From assembly GCA_002333425.1 (NCBI GenBank), contig DDBL01000133.1, positions 4,571-68,570 on the forward strand: a stretch of DNA of 64,000 nucleotides, given 5' to 3'. The DNA comes from Leptospiraceae bacterium UBA2033. Lineage in GTDB: Bacteria; Spirochaetota; Leptospiria; Leptospirales; Leptospiraceae. This document shows, piece by piece, positions 34,622 through 42,643 of the stretch; positions within the stretch are counted from its first letter, which is position 1, and each line of letters starts with the position of its first letter. The notes under the pieces were generated by a model. The model saw only the letters and a program-made list of their open reading frames with translations, was not told the DNA's origin and did not search any database. The translations under genes were made by a program, and so were the position numbers.

Positions 34622-36276
34622 GTTTTTGAGAAAATGGAAGGCATTTGTTTGGGCGGAATTGTAATTGTGAATGTACTTCCCTTTCCGACTTCGCTTGTCA
34701 GGTTGATAGAAAATCCGTGCAAATCTAAAATACTTTTTACAATTGATAATCCAAGTCCGGTTCCTTTGGTTTTAATTGTAAAGTTATTTCGAATTTGTTC
34801 GAATGGTTCAAAAACACGTCCAAGCTCTGAATCTGGAATTCCAATTCCAGTATCCCAACAAGTTAAAATTGTATTATCCGCTTGTTTAAAAATTTTAAAT
34901 CCAACTTTTTTTCCTGCAGGAGTAAATTTTAAAGCGTTACTAATTAAATTAATTAATACTTGTTTGATTCTTGTTCTGTCTGCAAAAATGGAAAACTTAT
35001 TTGCCTTGTTGATTTCTAAGTCAATGGTTATACCTTTTTCATTCGCAATTGCTTCTTGTGCATTAACAACTTCTTCCATGAGTTGACCAAGATCAAAATC
35101 TTCTTTTTCAATTACAACTCTTCCTACTTCTATTTTAGAAAAATCCAAAATCGTATTCACTAAGGCTAATAAGTGATTACCGCTTTCATAAATATAGGAA
35201 ATAAATTTACTTTGTTTTTCGTTTAATTTACCAATTTGTTCCATTTCAAGCAACTGACAGTAACCCAAAATTGAGTTAAGTGGTGTGTTAAATTCGTGTG
35301 TAATATTTGCTAAAAATTGAGATTTAGATTTGTTTGCTTGTTCTGCTTGGTCAAATGCTGTAAGTAGTTTTTGATTTACTTTTTCTATTTCTTCGGCGTA
35401 CAAACGTAATTTATCTGCGGCTATTTTTCGATTGGTGATGTCATTTCTAATACCCTGAAATAAAAATGGAAGTTTGTCTTTGTAAATTATTGTAATATCT
35501 TCTTCCAACCAAATTAACTCTCCATCTTTTCGAAAAAACCTATACTCAATTAAAAAACTTTTTTTACCAGAAGGTGGAAAATTAAATTTGTTTATTGTTA
35601 TATCTTTATCCTCGGGGTGAATACGGCTTATCCACAATTCATAGTTAAATTCTTCTTGAGAAAAGTGAGTAATTTTCGCAATTTGCGGACTATGAAACAA
35701 AAACTCTCGGTTGTTATCCGTTGTCATAATATAAATTGCACCGGACATATGTTCTATCAGATTCTTATATTTAATTTCTTCAAAAAGAAGGTTTTTTTCA
35801 AGTTCTAAAGTTTTTTCTTCTAAGAATTTATCATTGTAAAAAGATCCTAATGCTTCTTCTACAGAGGATAATAACTCTTCATTGCTCCATGGCTTTGTAA
35901 TATAACGATAGAGATTAGCATTATTAACCGCATTGGTTATGCTTGTAGTTGAGGCTTGACCTGTTAAAAGAATTTTTCTTGTTTCTGGATTTGTTTTATG
36001 AATTTGAATCAGTAGATCATCACCACTCATCGTTGGCATCAACCGATCACAAATCACAACAGGAATATCTATGTTTTCTGCATTACAGTTTTTTACAATT
36101 TCAAGAGCTGACTCAGCAGAATCTACTGCCTCGATTAGAAAATTTTTACCGTATTTTTTTTTGAGCTGTTGACCTAGAGATGATAAAATAATCAATTCAT
36201 CATCAACGCACAGTATTACCGGTTTCCCGCTCACACTGGATAATTTAAGTTTATTTACTAAATCTAGAGATAACAT
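34618..36276 (-). CDS. Receiver-PAS-histidine kinase hybrid
   Basis: Cytoplasmic signalling protein of 552 residues. Domains in order: receiver (about 18-140, acidic pair Asp25/Asp26, phosphoacceptor Asp77 in VVICDRLMP, Lys128), coiled coil, PAS (about 170-285), HisKA with His327 in ITHEFNTPLNSILGY, and HATPase with INLISNALKFTP, DTGIGIP and GTGLGLSIVKSI. There are no membrane segments. The ATG at 36276 is preceded by AAAGG. No response regulator gene is adjacent, so the receiver probably modulates the kinase or takes part in a phosphorelay. It is divergent from the GAPDH-like gene. The stimulus is unknown. Confidence 0.9.
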   Translation of the reverse strand: MLSLDLVNKLKLSSVSGKPVILCVDDELIILSSLGQQLKKKYGKNFLIEAVDSAESALEIVKNCNAENIDIPVVICDRLMPTMSGDDLLIQIHKTNPETRKILLTGQASTTSITNAVNNANLYRYITKPWSNEELLSSVEEALGSFYNDKFLEEKTLELEKNLLFEEIKYKNLIEHMSGAIYIMTTDNNREFLFHSPQIAKITHFSQEEFNYELWISRIHPEDKDITINKFNFPPSGKKSFLIEYRFFRKDGELIWLEEDITIIYKDKLPFLFQGIRNDITNRKIAADKLRLYAEEIEKVNQKLLTAFDQAEQANKSKSQFLANITHEFNTPLNSILGYCQLLEMEQIGKLNEKQSKFISYIYESGNHLLALVNTILDFSKIEVGRVVIEKEDFDLGQLMEEVVNAQEAIANEKGITIDLEINKANKFSIFADRTRIKQVLINLISNALKFTPAGKKVGFKIFKQADNTILTCWDTGIGIPDSELGRVFEPFEQIRNNFTIKTKGTGLGLSIVKSILDLHGFSINLTSEVGKGSTFTITIPPKQMPSIFSKT

Positions 36277-36346
36277 ATAGCTGCCTTTACTTTGATAACT
36301 TTTATTTCGGATTGTCAGAGTGCAAGTCTTTACCAAAATGACTCGT

Positions 36347-37399
36347 ATGAAAGAGAGAATAATTTATATTCGAGGACTAGGAGTGATTGGCTGGCCTCTA
36401 GCTGGACTATTACTTTCTTTAAAAAATTTACTTCCTGATTTAAAAATTACGATTGAGCCATATAAAATCAGCACGGAAAATATTTATCATATAGAACATC
36501 TTTCGCGTTTGGGAGCAATTCTTGTAGAAACTGAGGAAAATAGGGTGTCTCGTTGGACTCAGTTTCCTTTAGTAGTTTCCGAATTTCAAATTAGAAAATC
36601 TTGTGAAATTGTTTTAGATTGTTCTCCTTCTGGAGTTGCGGAAAAAAGAATTACTGAATATACAAAAGAAAATTATCCAAATTGTAAGGCATTCATCGCA
36701 CAAGGAAGCGAACACAAATTCGGCAAACAGCTATTATTCCCTGATAATACAAGCATTATTGAAAATACGCAGGATAGATACTTCCATATAAGCACTTGTA
36801 ATACACATACATTATCCGCAATCCTCAGAATATTTAATTCTATTCCTGTAAAAATTTCTAATGTGGATTTTGTGATTATCCGCCGCGATGCAGATATGGC
36901 AAAAAATGATCCTCATGTGACAGGACCACTTTTTCAATTTCCTGAAGGAATTCATGGAACTCACCATGCAAGACTTTTAAATGAACTCTATGCAACGGTA
37001 AATCGATCTTATGCGGTTACATCGAGTGCGATGACGGTTAACTCTCCTTATATGCATATCACTCGATTTCGTTTGGAATTAGAAAACGAAATTTCCCGAG
37101 AAGAAATTTTAAAATCTATCAACAATGATCCGTTACTTTCCCTTACAAGTCAAATTTCATCTAATATAATTTTTTCCTCCGGTCGAGAGCGTGGAGAGTT
37201 TGGACGAATTTATTCCCATGCAGTCTTTGTGGCTCCAAGTCTTGAGGTTAATGGTAATATTGTGCGTGGGATTGCTGCAACGCCAGGGGACTCGAATGTT
37301 TTGATTTCTACGATTTACTCTACGCTTAAAATTTTAGGTCATGAGAGGATAAATGATGTTATGCTCGATTTATATAAAAAGGTATTGAAGAATATTTAA
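36347..37399 (+). CDS. Type II (archaeal-like) glyceraldehyde-3-phosphate dehydrogenase family protein
   Basis: Protein of about 350 residues. The N-terminus IIYIRGLGVIGWPLAGLL is a Rossmann nucleotide-binding loop. The motif ISTCNTHTLSAILR aligns with the catalytic Cys region of type II GAPDH, and VDFVIIRRDADMAKN with GPLFQFPEGIHGTHHARLL matches the phosphate-binding part. Type II enzymes are mainly archaeal, so a bacterial member may have a changed substrate or have come by transfer. ATG 36347 gives the tightest Rossmann start; ATG 36338 and TTG 36320 are alternatives. A family A repeat begins directly after the TAA. Confidence 0.7.
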   Translation: MKERIIYIRGLGVIGWPLAGLLLSLKNLLPDLKITIEPYKISTENIYHIEHLSRLGAILVETEENRVSRWTQFPLVVSEFQIRKSCEIVLDCSPSGVAEKRITEYTKENYPNCKAFIAQGSEHKFGKQLLFPDNTSIIENTQDRYFHISTCNTHTLSAILRIFNSIPVKISNVDFVIIRRDADMAKNDPHVTGPLFQFPEGIHGTHHARLLNELYATVNRSYAVTSSAMTVNSPYMHITRFRLELENEISREEILKSINNDPLLSLTSQISSNIIFSSGRERGEFGRIYSHAVFVAPSLEVNGNIVRGIAATPGDSNVLISTIYSTLKILGHERINDVMLDLYKKVLKNI

Positions 37400-37480
37400 T
37401 GGGGCGATTCGGCGAACTCTATTGTAATAAAGACGCACAGCCATGCGTCTCTACAGCATTCCACAAAACGCCGACCGCGC
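37400..37480. repeat. Palindromic element, family A copy 3
   Basis: Begins GGGGCGATTCGGCG immediately after the TAA of the GAPDH-like gene and ends near ACGCCGACCGCGC. Its hairpin is AGACGCA...TGCGTCT (37431-37450) followed by CTAC. The left arm is more degraded than in copies 1 and 2. Confidence 0.75.
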
Positions 37481-37662
37481 TTTTGTTCCAATGCCGGATT
37501 TTTCGGATTTGGAACACCTTATCATTTTAATGTGAAACTCTTTACAACTAACGGCATTTCCACGACAATCGCTATCGCTACGAGTAGAAATATTTTGCTG
37601 TTGACGATTAAATTGGAATAGAAAAAATAAAACTTAAATCACACCCTTGTTAAAATAATTTT
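37481..37662. other. Intergenic region between the family A element and the DUF4279 remnant
   Basis: AT-rich, no supported gene. The text TCCACGACAATCGCTATCGC near 37560 is the only GC-richer patch, and I see no duplicate of it in the window. Confidence 0.4.
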
Positions 37663-37963
37663 ATGAAAATAAGACCACTAAAAAAAAACTGAACTGAAAG
37701 ATCTAAGTTCAAGTCATGCAGATGAGGTAAACTCCGTATACTTAACATTACTGCTTTCTGATTTTCAATTTGATCCAGAGGAAGTAACCTCTAAGTTAAA
37801 AATACTTCCAACGGACTCATTTTCTAAATCAGAAAATCAAATGCTAGATACTAAACGAAAGAGATTTGAAAATAATTTCTGGGAGTATGAAGAAAAACAT
37901 TTTAATATTTATTGCCTTTATGATGAAAAAATGAAAACTAATAAAATTCCTCTTAACTCCTAA
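37663..37963 (+). pseudogene. DUF4279-like gene remnant with a poly-A frameshift
   Basis: ATG 37663 runs into TGA after ten codons. Removing one A from the run of eight As at 37681-37688 joins it to an open frame of about 89 codons ending at TAA 37963. The restored product contains SVYLTLLLSDFQFDPEEVTS, LKILPTDSFSK and FWEYEEKHFNIY, the pattern of the N-terminal half of DUF4279 proteins; the usual C-terminal part is missing. Either a real pseudogene (frameshift plus truncation) or a homopolymer sequencing error plus truncation. DUF4279 genes often travel with toxin and immunity islands, fitting the adjacent toxin-antitoxin pair. Confidence 0.65.
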
Positions 37964-38017
37964 AAACATAGACTTCGTTCATTGTGTAAAATAAATCATT
38001 GAGAATCCTTTTTATTC

Positions 38018-38046
38018 TTGACATGTATCCAATATATGGCTACAGT
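38018..38046 (+). promoter_or_regulatory. Promoter of the HigB-like toxin operon (probably leaderless)
   Basis: TTGACA (38018-38023), a 17-base spacer and TACAGT (38041-38046) lie five bases before the ATG at 38052. No Shine-Dalgarno is present. Confidence 0.6.
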
Positions 38047-38051
38047 AATTT

Positions 38052-38315
38052 ATGCCTTTTAAGGTCATTGTCAAAAAAGAAAAGAAGGTATTTGAAAAAC
38101 TACCTTTGCATATCAGGAAAGCTTTGTTGATTCTGATTGACGAATTAATTGAAGAGGGACCAATTCAAGCTGAATGGTATAATTTTAGCGAATTGGGTAA
38201 AGACAAATACCATTGTCACCTAGCAAGAAGCTGGGTTGCATGTTGGGAAAACAAAAAAGATTCACTTTTAATCGAGGTTTACTATGCAGGCAGTCGTGAA
38301 AGCGCACCATATTGA
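38052..38315 (+). CDS. RelE/HigB-like toxin
   Basis: Small basic protein of 87 residues. The segments VFEKLPLHIRKALLILIDEL, WYNFSELGKDKYHCHLARSW and VACWENKKDSLLIEVYYAGS match the RelE-fold mRNA interferases. It ends 32 bases inside the downstream XRE-type antitoxin gene, the toxin-first order typical of higBA. It should cleave mRNA at the ribosome when freed from its antitoxin. Confidence 0.8.
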   Translation: MPFKVIVKKEKKVFEKLPLHIRKALLILIDELIEEGPIQAEWYNFSELGKDKYHCHLARSWVACWENKKDSLLIEVYYAGSRESAPY

Positions 38316-38655
38316 AATAAAGGCTAAGGGTAATATTCCGCCAAAGGTTATAAAATTCTTTAAAGATACTTATGGTTCTGAGTTTATAATTATTAGTGAT
38401 TCCGATAAATCAGAATTTATAGATATTACTGAATCAGAAGGTTATAAAAAAATTAAAAAAGCAATAACACCCGGCGATTATTTAAGAACATATAGGGATA
38501 ATGCACAGTTGTCGCAAGCTAAATTAGGGAATATGCTAGAAGGTTTTTCTAGACAAAATATTTCCGAAATGGAAAAAGGAAAAAGAGGAATTAGTAAAGA
38601 AACCGCTAAGAAACTTGCAAAGATTTTCAATAAACCAGTAGAAAAGTTTTTATAG
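38284..38655 (+). CDS. XRE-family antitoxin (HigA-like)
   Basis: Protein of 123 residues. The N-terminal half is a toxin-binding region; the C-terminal half (about 66-123) is a Cro/CI helix-turn-helix: LRTYRDNAQLSQAKLGNMLE, FSRQNISEMEKGKRGISKET and AKKLAKIFNKPVEKFL. It overlaps the toxin gene by 32 bases and should repress the operon promoter while neutralising the toxin. A palindromic repeat follows its stop by five bases. Confidence 0.85.
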   Translation: MQAVVKAHHIEIKAKGNIPPKVIKFFKDTYGSEFIIISDSDKSEFIDITESEGYKKIKKAITPGDYLRTYRDNAQLSQAKLGNMLEGFSRQNISEMEKGKRGISKETAKKLAKIFNKPVEKFL

Positions 38656-38660
38656 TAAAA

Positions 38661-38707
38661 GTAGAGACACGCTAACGCTGTTTGAAACAGCGCCAGCGTG
38701 TCTCTAT
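38661..38707. repeat. Long palindrome of the GTAGAGAC type
   Basis: Arms of 23 bases (38661-38683 and 38685-38707, beginning GTAGAGACACGCT) pair with about three mismatches around a single central base. The arm starts with GTAGAGACA, the same bases as the hairpin of family A copy 2 (14194-14222), but the family A flanks are missing. It starts five bases after the antitoxin stop. Confidence 0.8.
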
Positions 38708-38842
38708 AATGAGAAAAAATATTCCGCAATCTTCATCCCGTTATACTTAGTTACAACAGAGGAGTATTTTAAAAATTTGCGTTAGTATGTAAATATTCTA
38801 AAAAAAACCGCACTTGGAGAAAATTTTTGAACTAGTATAAGT

Positions 38843-39799
38843 ATGAGAATTCAATTCTTATGCATATACTTATTATGTAATACTACATCCATTGCCGAAG
38901 AAATTTCTAAGAATTATTTACTCGATCATTATCGTTTTCGAGAGTATTCTTATGGAGTAGGGCTGTCCAAAGAAACTCAGTATCACCGCGCAATATTTGG
39001 ATGGATAAATTTTGGAAAAGAGTTTTTTCCAAATTTAGATTTTAGTTTTAATTTATACGGAGCTAATTCACAAAAAAAAGTCAAGGAAGTCGCACCACTT
39101 GTTGATGGATTTTATTTTTCTAAACAAGAACTGCAAAATCAGAATATACTTACATTTTCTCCTGGTATCCGATACAAATATTTATCTTTTTATTCAAATC
39201 TAGAATCAATTTACTCGACCAATAAAACTCTATCGTTCGGGATAAATATTTATTCTGAGAAAAGCCTATTTTTATTTTATAAAGAAAATTCTAAAGAGAA
39301 TATTCGTTCTTATACTCTCTCTATTTTAAGTGGTCGATCTCCCGCGATTGGTCTTGCGGTAACTAAGGAGTATTCACCAGAAAAAGTAGAATGGATTGGA
39401 AGTATTAGTTTTAGTTTTCAGTTAGAATTATTCCAAGCGGGTATTTCTCATTTTGCGCAAAATACAAAAGAGGAAAACTCATTTTTCGTATCTAAGATTC
39501 TTCGAGAAAATTCTAATTCCTTATTTGAAAAAGAAATCAATCCTTATGAAGAAATTTTAGATAAAGAATCAAAAACGAATCCACAAGAAACGAAACAACT
39601 TGTAAAAAAAGAAAGAATCATTTATCCAATTTCAATTGAAGAACTACTAAAATTTAGAATTCCACTTGTAGTCGCCATTCGAATCGCAAGAGCAAGTAAA
39701 TCTAAAGAAGAGTATTTAGAACTGCTATCGAAACTGTCTCCAGACATTGTAAAAAAGTGTAACAAAATCCAATTTGATAAATCTAGGGCTAAACGATGA
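38843..39799 (+). CDS. Secreted protein of unknown function with HhH-like tail
   Basis: Protein of 318 residues with a short signal peptide ending near SIAEE, then beta-strand-like segments with many Tyr/Phe, suggesting an envelope or barrel-like protein. A basic linker leads to ISIEELLKFRIPLVVAIRIA and SKSKEEYLELLSKLSP, which resembles a degenerate helix-hairpin-helix. The ATG of the next gene overlaps the stop (ATGA). No ribosome-binding site is seen, but TATAAG lies just upstream of the ATG. I do not recognise the family. Confidence 0.65.
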   Translation: MRIQFLCIYLLCNTTSIAEEISKNYLLDHYRFREYSYGVGLSKETQYHRAIFGWINFGKEFFPNLDFSFNLYGANSQKKVKEVAPLVDGFYFSKQELQNQNILTFSPGIRYKYLSFYSNLESIYSTNKTLSFGINIYSEKSLFLFYKENSKENIRSYTLSILSGRSPAIGLAVTKEYSPEKVEWIGSISFSFQLELFQAGISHFAQNTKEENSFFVSKILRENSNSLFEKEINPYEEILDKESKTNPQETKQLVKKERIIYPISIEELLKFRIPLVVAIRIARASKSKEEYLELLSKLSPDIVKKCNKIQFDKSRAKR

Positions 39800-41088
39800 T
39801 AGCCGTTCACTGGATAATCTTCCTTTTACTTTTATTTTGGACTGGATTTAGTGAAGCCAAAGAGGTTACTCCTAAGTTTGCGCTTTATGGAACTGCTGAG
39901 TATTTTGAAAGTAGGTTTGTCAGAGAAAATCAAAAATCCAAGACAAATGCTCTCTTAAATACAGAATACAAAAATTTCCAAATTGGAATTGAAAGACGTG
40001 GAGAAAAAGAATTAGGATCTCTCGAATTCAAAAATGATTTATTTTATATTTCTCTAGGGCATAGATACAAACCAATTCCAGGCTTTTATATTTTACGCGA
40101 TGAAAAATACTATTCGGCATTTCAAAATCCTAAACTTGGAGTAATTCCGCAACCTCTAAAAAAATCTATTTGGTTAGGAATATTTCCAACTAAATGGTCT
40201 GGTGGAATTTTTATGGGAGAGAATCTTTCTGAAAATAAACCTTCCCTTTACATAAAATCACCCTCGGATGTTTTCGCCTATACCTATAGTCCAGAAACTA
40301 AAATTCATTTTTTTGCAATGAACTTGAGAGGTTTCAAACCTAATTCAAAATCGGAAGCGGAGTATACTGCTAATTCGCAAATGATGGGCACAAGGGAAAA
40401 CTATTTTGGCTACTTAAATCTAAGGGCTTTATTTCCAAAGAGAGGTATTGAAGCAGAGTTTTCGACATATAGAGAGAACAATGGAATGTTATTTGCGACT
40501 AACCAAGATAATCTTAGAGGAACCGATAATGAAAAATCTTTTTCATTTAAAATATCACGTTATCATTACGATAGACTAGAAGCATTTCAAAATATTACCG
40601 AGGAGAAGAATGAACGGATAATTGGCGTTAACTCTTCCATCTTTACAGGAATCAAAGGCGCGATTTGTATTTCAGGAAGAAGTTATCAAAATCAGATATT
40701 AGATTCAGAGAAAGATATATCCTTGTTAGCCACTCAAGCAGTTGGTGTTTCTTATGAATACCGTCTGAAAGATACTGAATTTATGCTAAGACTTGAAAAA
40801 AGGAAAAACCAAGATCAAGTGGGAGAATTAAAATTTACCATTCGCCCAATTCCTGAGTGGAAGTTTGAAATTTCCTCGATTCTCCAAAAAGACTCCAATC
40901 AATTTCGTTCTCTCTACGAACAATGGAGTGACGGTGAGAATATCAATACTATTCTTACTGACAGAGCTGCTGTTTTTAAACTAAAAGTTATTGGTAGTTT
41001 TTTAGTATTTAACGTGAGTGGTTCTCGTAGAATCAATGGTGCCGGTGAAATCTATTTTGCTAATATTCAATTCAAACAGGAGTTTTAA
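39796..41088 (+). CDS. Putative outer-membrane barrel protein, unknown
   Basis: Protein of 430 residues with signal MIAVHWIIFLLLLFWTGFSE and processing near EAKE. The rest alternates polar and aromatic residues (FYISLGHRYKPIPGFYILRD, YEYRLKDTEFMLRLEKRK) and ends in an aromatic residue (IQFKQEF), as in outer-membrane barrels. Its start overlaps the preceding gene by four bases and the DUF1564 gene follows by 2 bases, so all three are one operon. No named family is recognised. Confidence 0.65.
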   Translation: MIAVHWIIFLLLLFWTGFSEAKEVTPKFALYGTAEYFESRFVRENQKSKTNALLNTEYKNFQIGIERRGEKELGSLEFKNDLFYISLGHRYKPIPGFYILRDEKYYSAFQNPKLGVIPQPLKKSIWLGIFPTKWSGGIFMGENLSENKPSLYIKSPSDVFAYTYSPETKIHFFAMNLRGFKPNSKSEAEYTANSQMMGTRENYFGYLNLRALFPKRGIEAEFSTYRENNGMLFATNQDNLRGTDNEKSFSFKISRYHYDRLEAFQNITEEKNERIIGVNSSIFTGIKGAICISGRSYQNQILDSEKDISLLATQAVGVSYEYRLKDTEFMLRLEKRKNQDQVGELKFTIRPIPEWKFEISSILQKDSNQFRSLYEQWSDGENINTILTDRAAVFKLKVIGSFLVFNVSGSRRINGAGEIYFANIQFKQEF

Positions 41089-41090
41089 AA

Positions 41091-41591
41091 ATGATAACTT
41101 TTCAAAATTCTAAATCTTTTACAATTGATAATCTCAGAGATAAAGATAAATCTGTTTCAACCTTACTCGTTCCCGCTCACCTAATCGAATCTCTAAAACA
41201 AAAACAAAAAGATCTCGGGAAAAATATGACTGGCTATCTCAGATTTCTCCTTAAATCATACAAAACTTTTACTCACTCCGGTATGCTACCTGCTCCTCGA
41301 AAAATTAAGACCGAATTCCAAGAAGAAGGTCTTGATTTGAAAAGGGTTTCCTTTCGTCCTCATAATGTGGACTGGATTGAACTAGGAGAACTGGCTCTTG
41401 CATTTGGCAAATCTCGCTGTTGGGTATTTACTTTTTTGTTCGAGCTTGATCTTACTGGATTTTGGGAAATTCTCTATTATACAGGATTGATTAATGCAGT
41501 TCCTACAAAAAATAATTTACTTCTAAAAGTTTCACTATCCATACGGCAAGTTTCACAGGACTTTGCACGCGGGTATCACGTTAGAGTTTAG
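41091..41591 (+). CDS. DUF1564 family protein (Leptospira-restricted)
   Basis: Protein of 166 residues. VSTLLVPAHLIESLKQKQKD, GYLRFLLKSYKTFTHSGMLP, VSFRPHNVDWIELGELALAF and GKSRCWVFTFLFELDLTG match DUF1564, a paralogous family known mainly from Leptospira genomes. No signal peptide. The short N-terminal basic helical region could be a ribbon-helix-helix-like DNA-binding part, but the function of DUF1564 is unknown. The ATG is 2 bases after the barrel gene stop. Confidence 0.82.
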   Translation: MITFQNSKSFTIDNLRDKDKSVSTLLVPAHLIESLKQKQKDLGKNMTGYLRFLLKSYKTFTHSGMLPAPRKIKTEFQEEGLDLKRVSFRPHNVDWIELGELALAFGKSRCWVFTFLFELDLTGFWEILYYTGLINAVPTKNNLLLKVSLSIRQVSQDFARGYHVRV

Positions 41592-41685
41592 CAAAAAACG
41601 AAACAAGTCAGAATTAGGTCAAAGTGAAACAACAAAAATAAAAAGGTTTGGGAAAAATATGCCAATCGGTTAATCAAAATTAGTC

Positions 41686-42291
41686 TCAAATCGTGAGTCT
41701 AGACTTAATAGCCTTGCCCAGAGTATATTGGTCAGCATACTCAAGAGTGCTACCCACAGTAACACCATGAGCAATACGAGTGAGTTTAATGCCTGTTGAT
41801 CTCAGGAGATTGAATAAATAAGAAGCAGTTGCATCTCCCTCGAGAGTGGGATTCGTCGCAAGTAAAACTTCTTCGACAGGTTCGTCTTTTAATCTCTCTA
41901 ATAATTCTTTGATACGAAGATTTTCAGGACCTATTCCGTCTAACGGTGAGATGACTCCATTTAGAACATGGTATTTGCCTTTAAACTCTCCTGTATTTTC
42001 AATGAAGAAAATATCTTCGGGAAGTTCGACTACGCAGAGAATGTTTTTTAGGCGATTATCATCGGAGCAGATTTCACAGATTTCGAATTCAGTGATTCCG
42101 GCACATTTTTTACAAAATTTTAAATTGGATTTTACGGACTCAATGCTTTCAATGAAATTCGAAAAGGTTGTAGCATCCATCCGTAAAATATGAAAACCGA
42201 GACGATAGGCGCTCTTCTTCCCAATGCCGGGAAGAGAGCTAAGTGTAGAAACTAACTTTTTGAAAAGAAGATCAGTCACCCGATCCACCAA
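41686..42291 (-). CDS. recR: Recombination protein RecR
   Basis: Protein of up to 201 residues acting with RecF and RecO to load RecA on gapped DNA. An N-terminal helix-hairpin-helix ([20 protein letters not shown]) is followed by the four-Cys zinc motif [16 protein letters not shown] and a Toprim domain ([37 protein letters not shown]). The start is uncertain: TTG 42291, GTG 42288 or GTG 42279 all overlap the end of ybaB, so translation is coupled. It is the last gene of the dnaX, ybaB, recR run. Confidence 0.95.
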   Translation of the reverse strand: MVDRVTDLLFKKLVSTLSSLPGIGKKSAYRLGFHILRMDATTFSNFIESIESVKSNLKFCKKCAGITEFEICEICSDDNRLKNILCVVELPEDIFFIENTGEFKGKYHVLNGVISPLDGIGPENLRIKELLERLKDEPVEEVLLATNPTLEGDATASYLFNLLRSTGIKLTRIAHGVTVGSTLEYADQYTLGKAIKSRLTI

Positions 42292-42622
42292 AAAGTTTGC
42301 TTAGTTCGTTTGGATCAAATCCACCGGTTACATTTTTCATTTCATGAGTCATTGCGTCTTTTGATTTTTTGAGAGCTTCGTTGGTTGCTGATATTACTAA
42401 GTCTTCTAACATTTTCATATCATCGCCTTCAAATAGATTCTTATTAATCTTGATATTCGTAATTACACCATCACCACTAGCAGTAACGTCGACCATTCCT
42501 GCTCCTGCTGATGCGGTTACGCGGATAACAGAAATTCTTTTTTGAATTGCTGCCATCTGATTTTTCATATCTTTCATTTTGCCGAGAGTTTCGGCCATTT
42601 TATCTAGCTTTTTACCAAACAT
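42272..42622 (-). CDS. ybaB: YbaB/EbfC nucleoid-associated protein
   Basis: Protein of 116 residues, the typical length. Features are the N-terminal helix [20 protein letters not shown], then [20 protein letters not shown] and the helical [18 protein letters not shown]. In spirochaetes (EbfC) the family binds DNA as a dimer. A clear GGAG lies before the ATG. It is between dnaX and recR, the common bacterial order. Confidence 0.93.
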   Translation of the reverse strand: MFGKKLDKMAETLGKMKDMKNQMAAIQKRISVIRVTASAGAGMVDVTASGDGVITNIKINKNLFEGDDMKMLEDLVISATNEALKKSKDAMTHEMKNVTGGFDPNELSKLFGGSGD

Positions 42623-42643
42623 AAGTTTTCTCCTATTTAGTTT

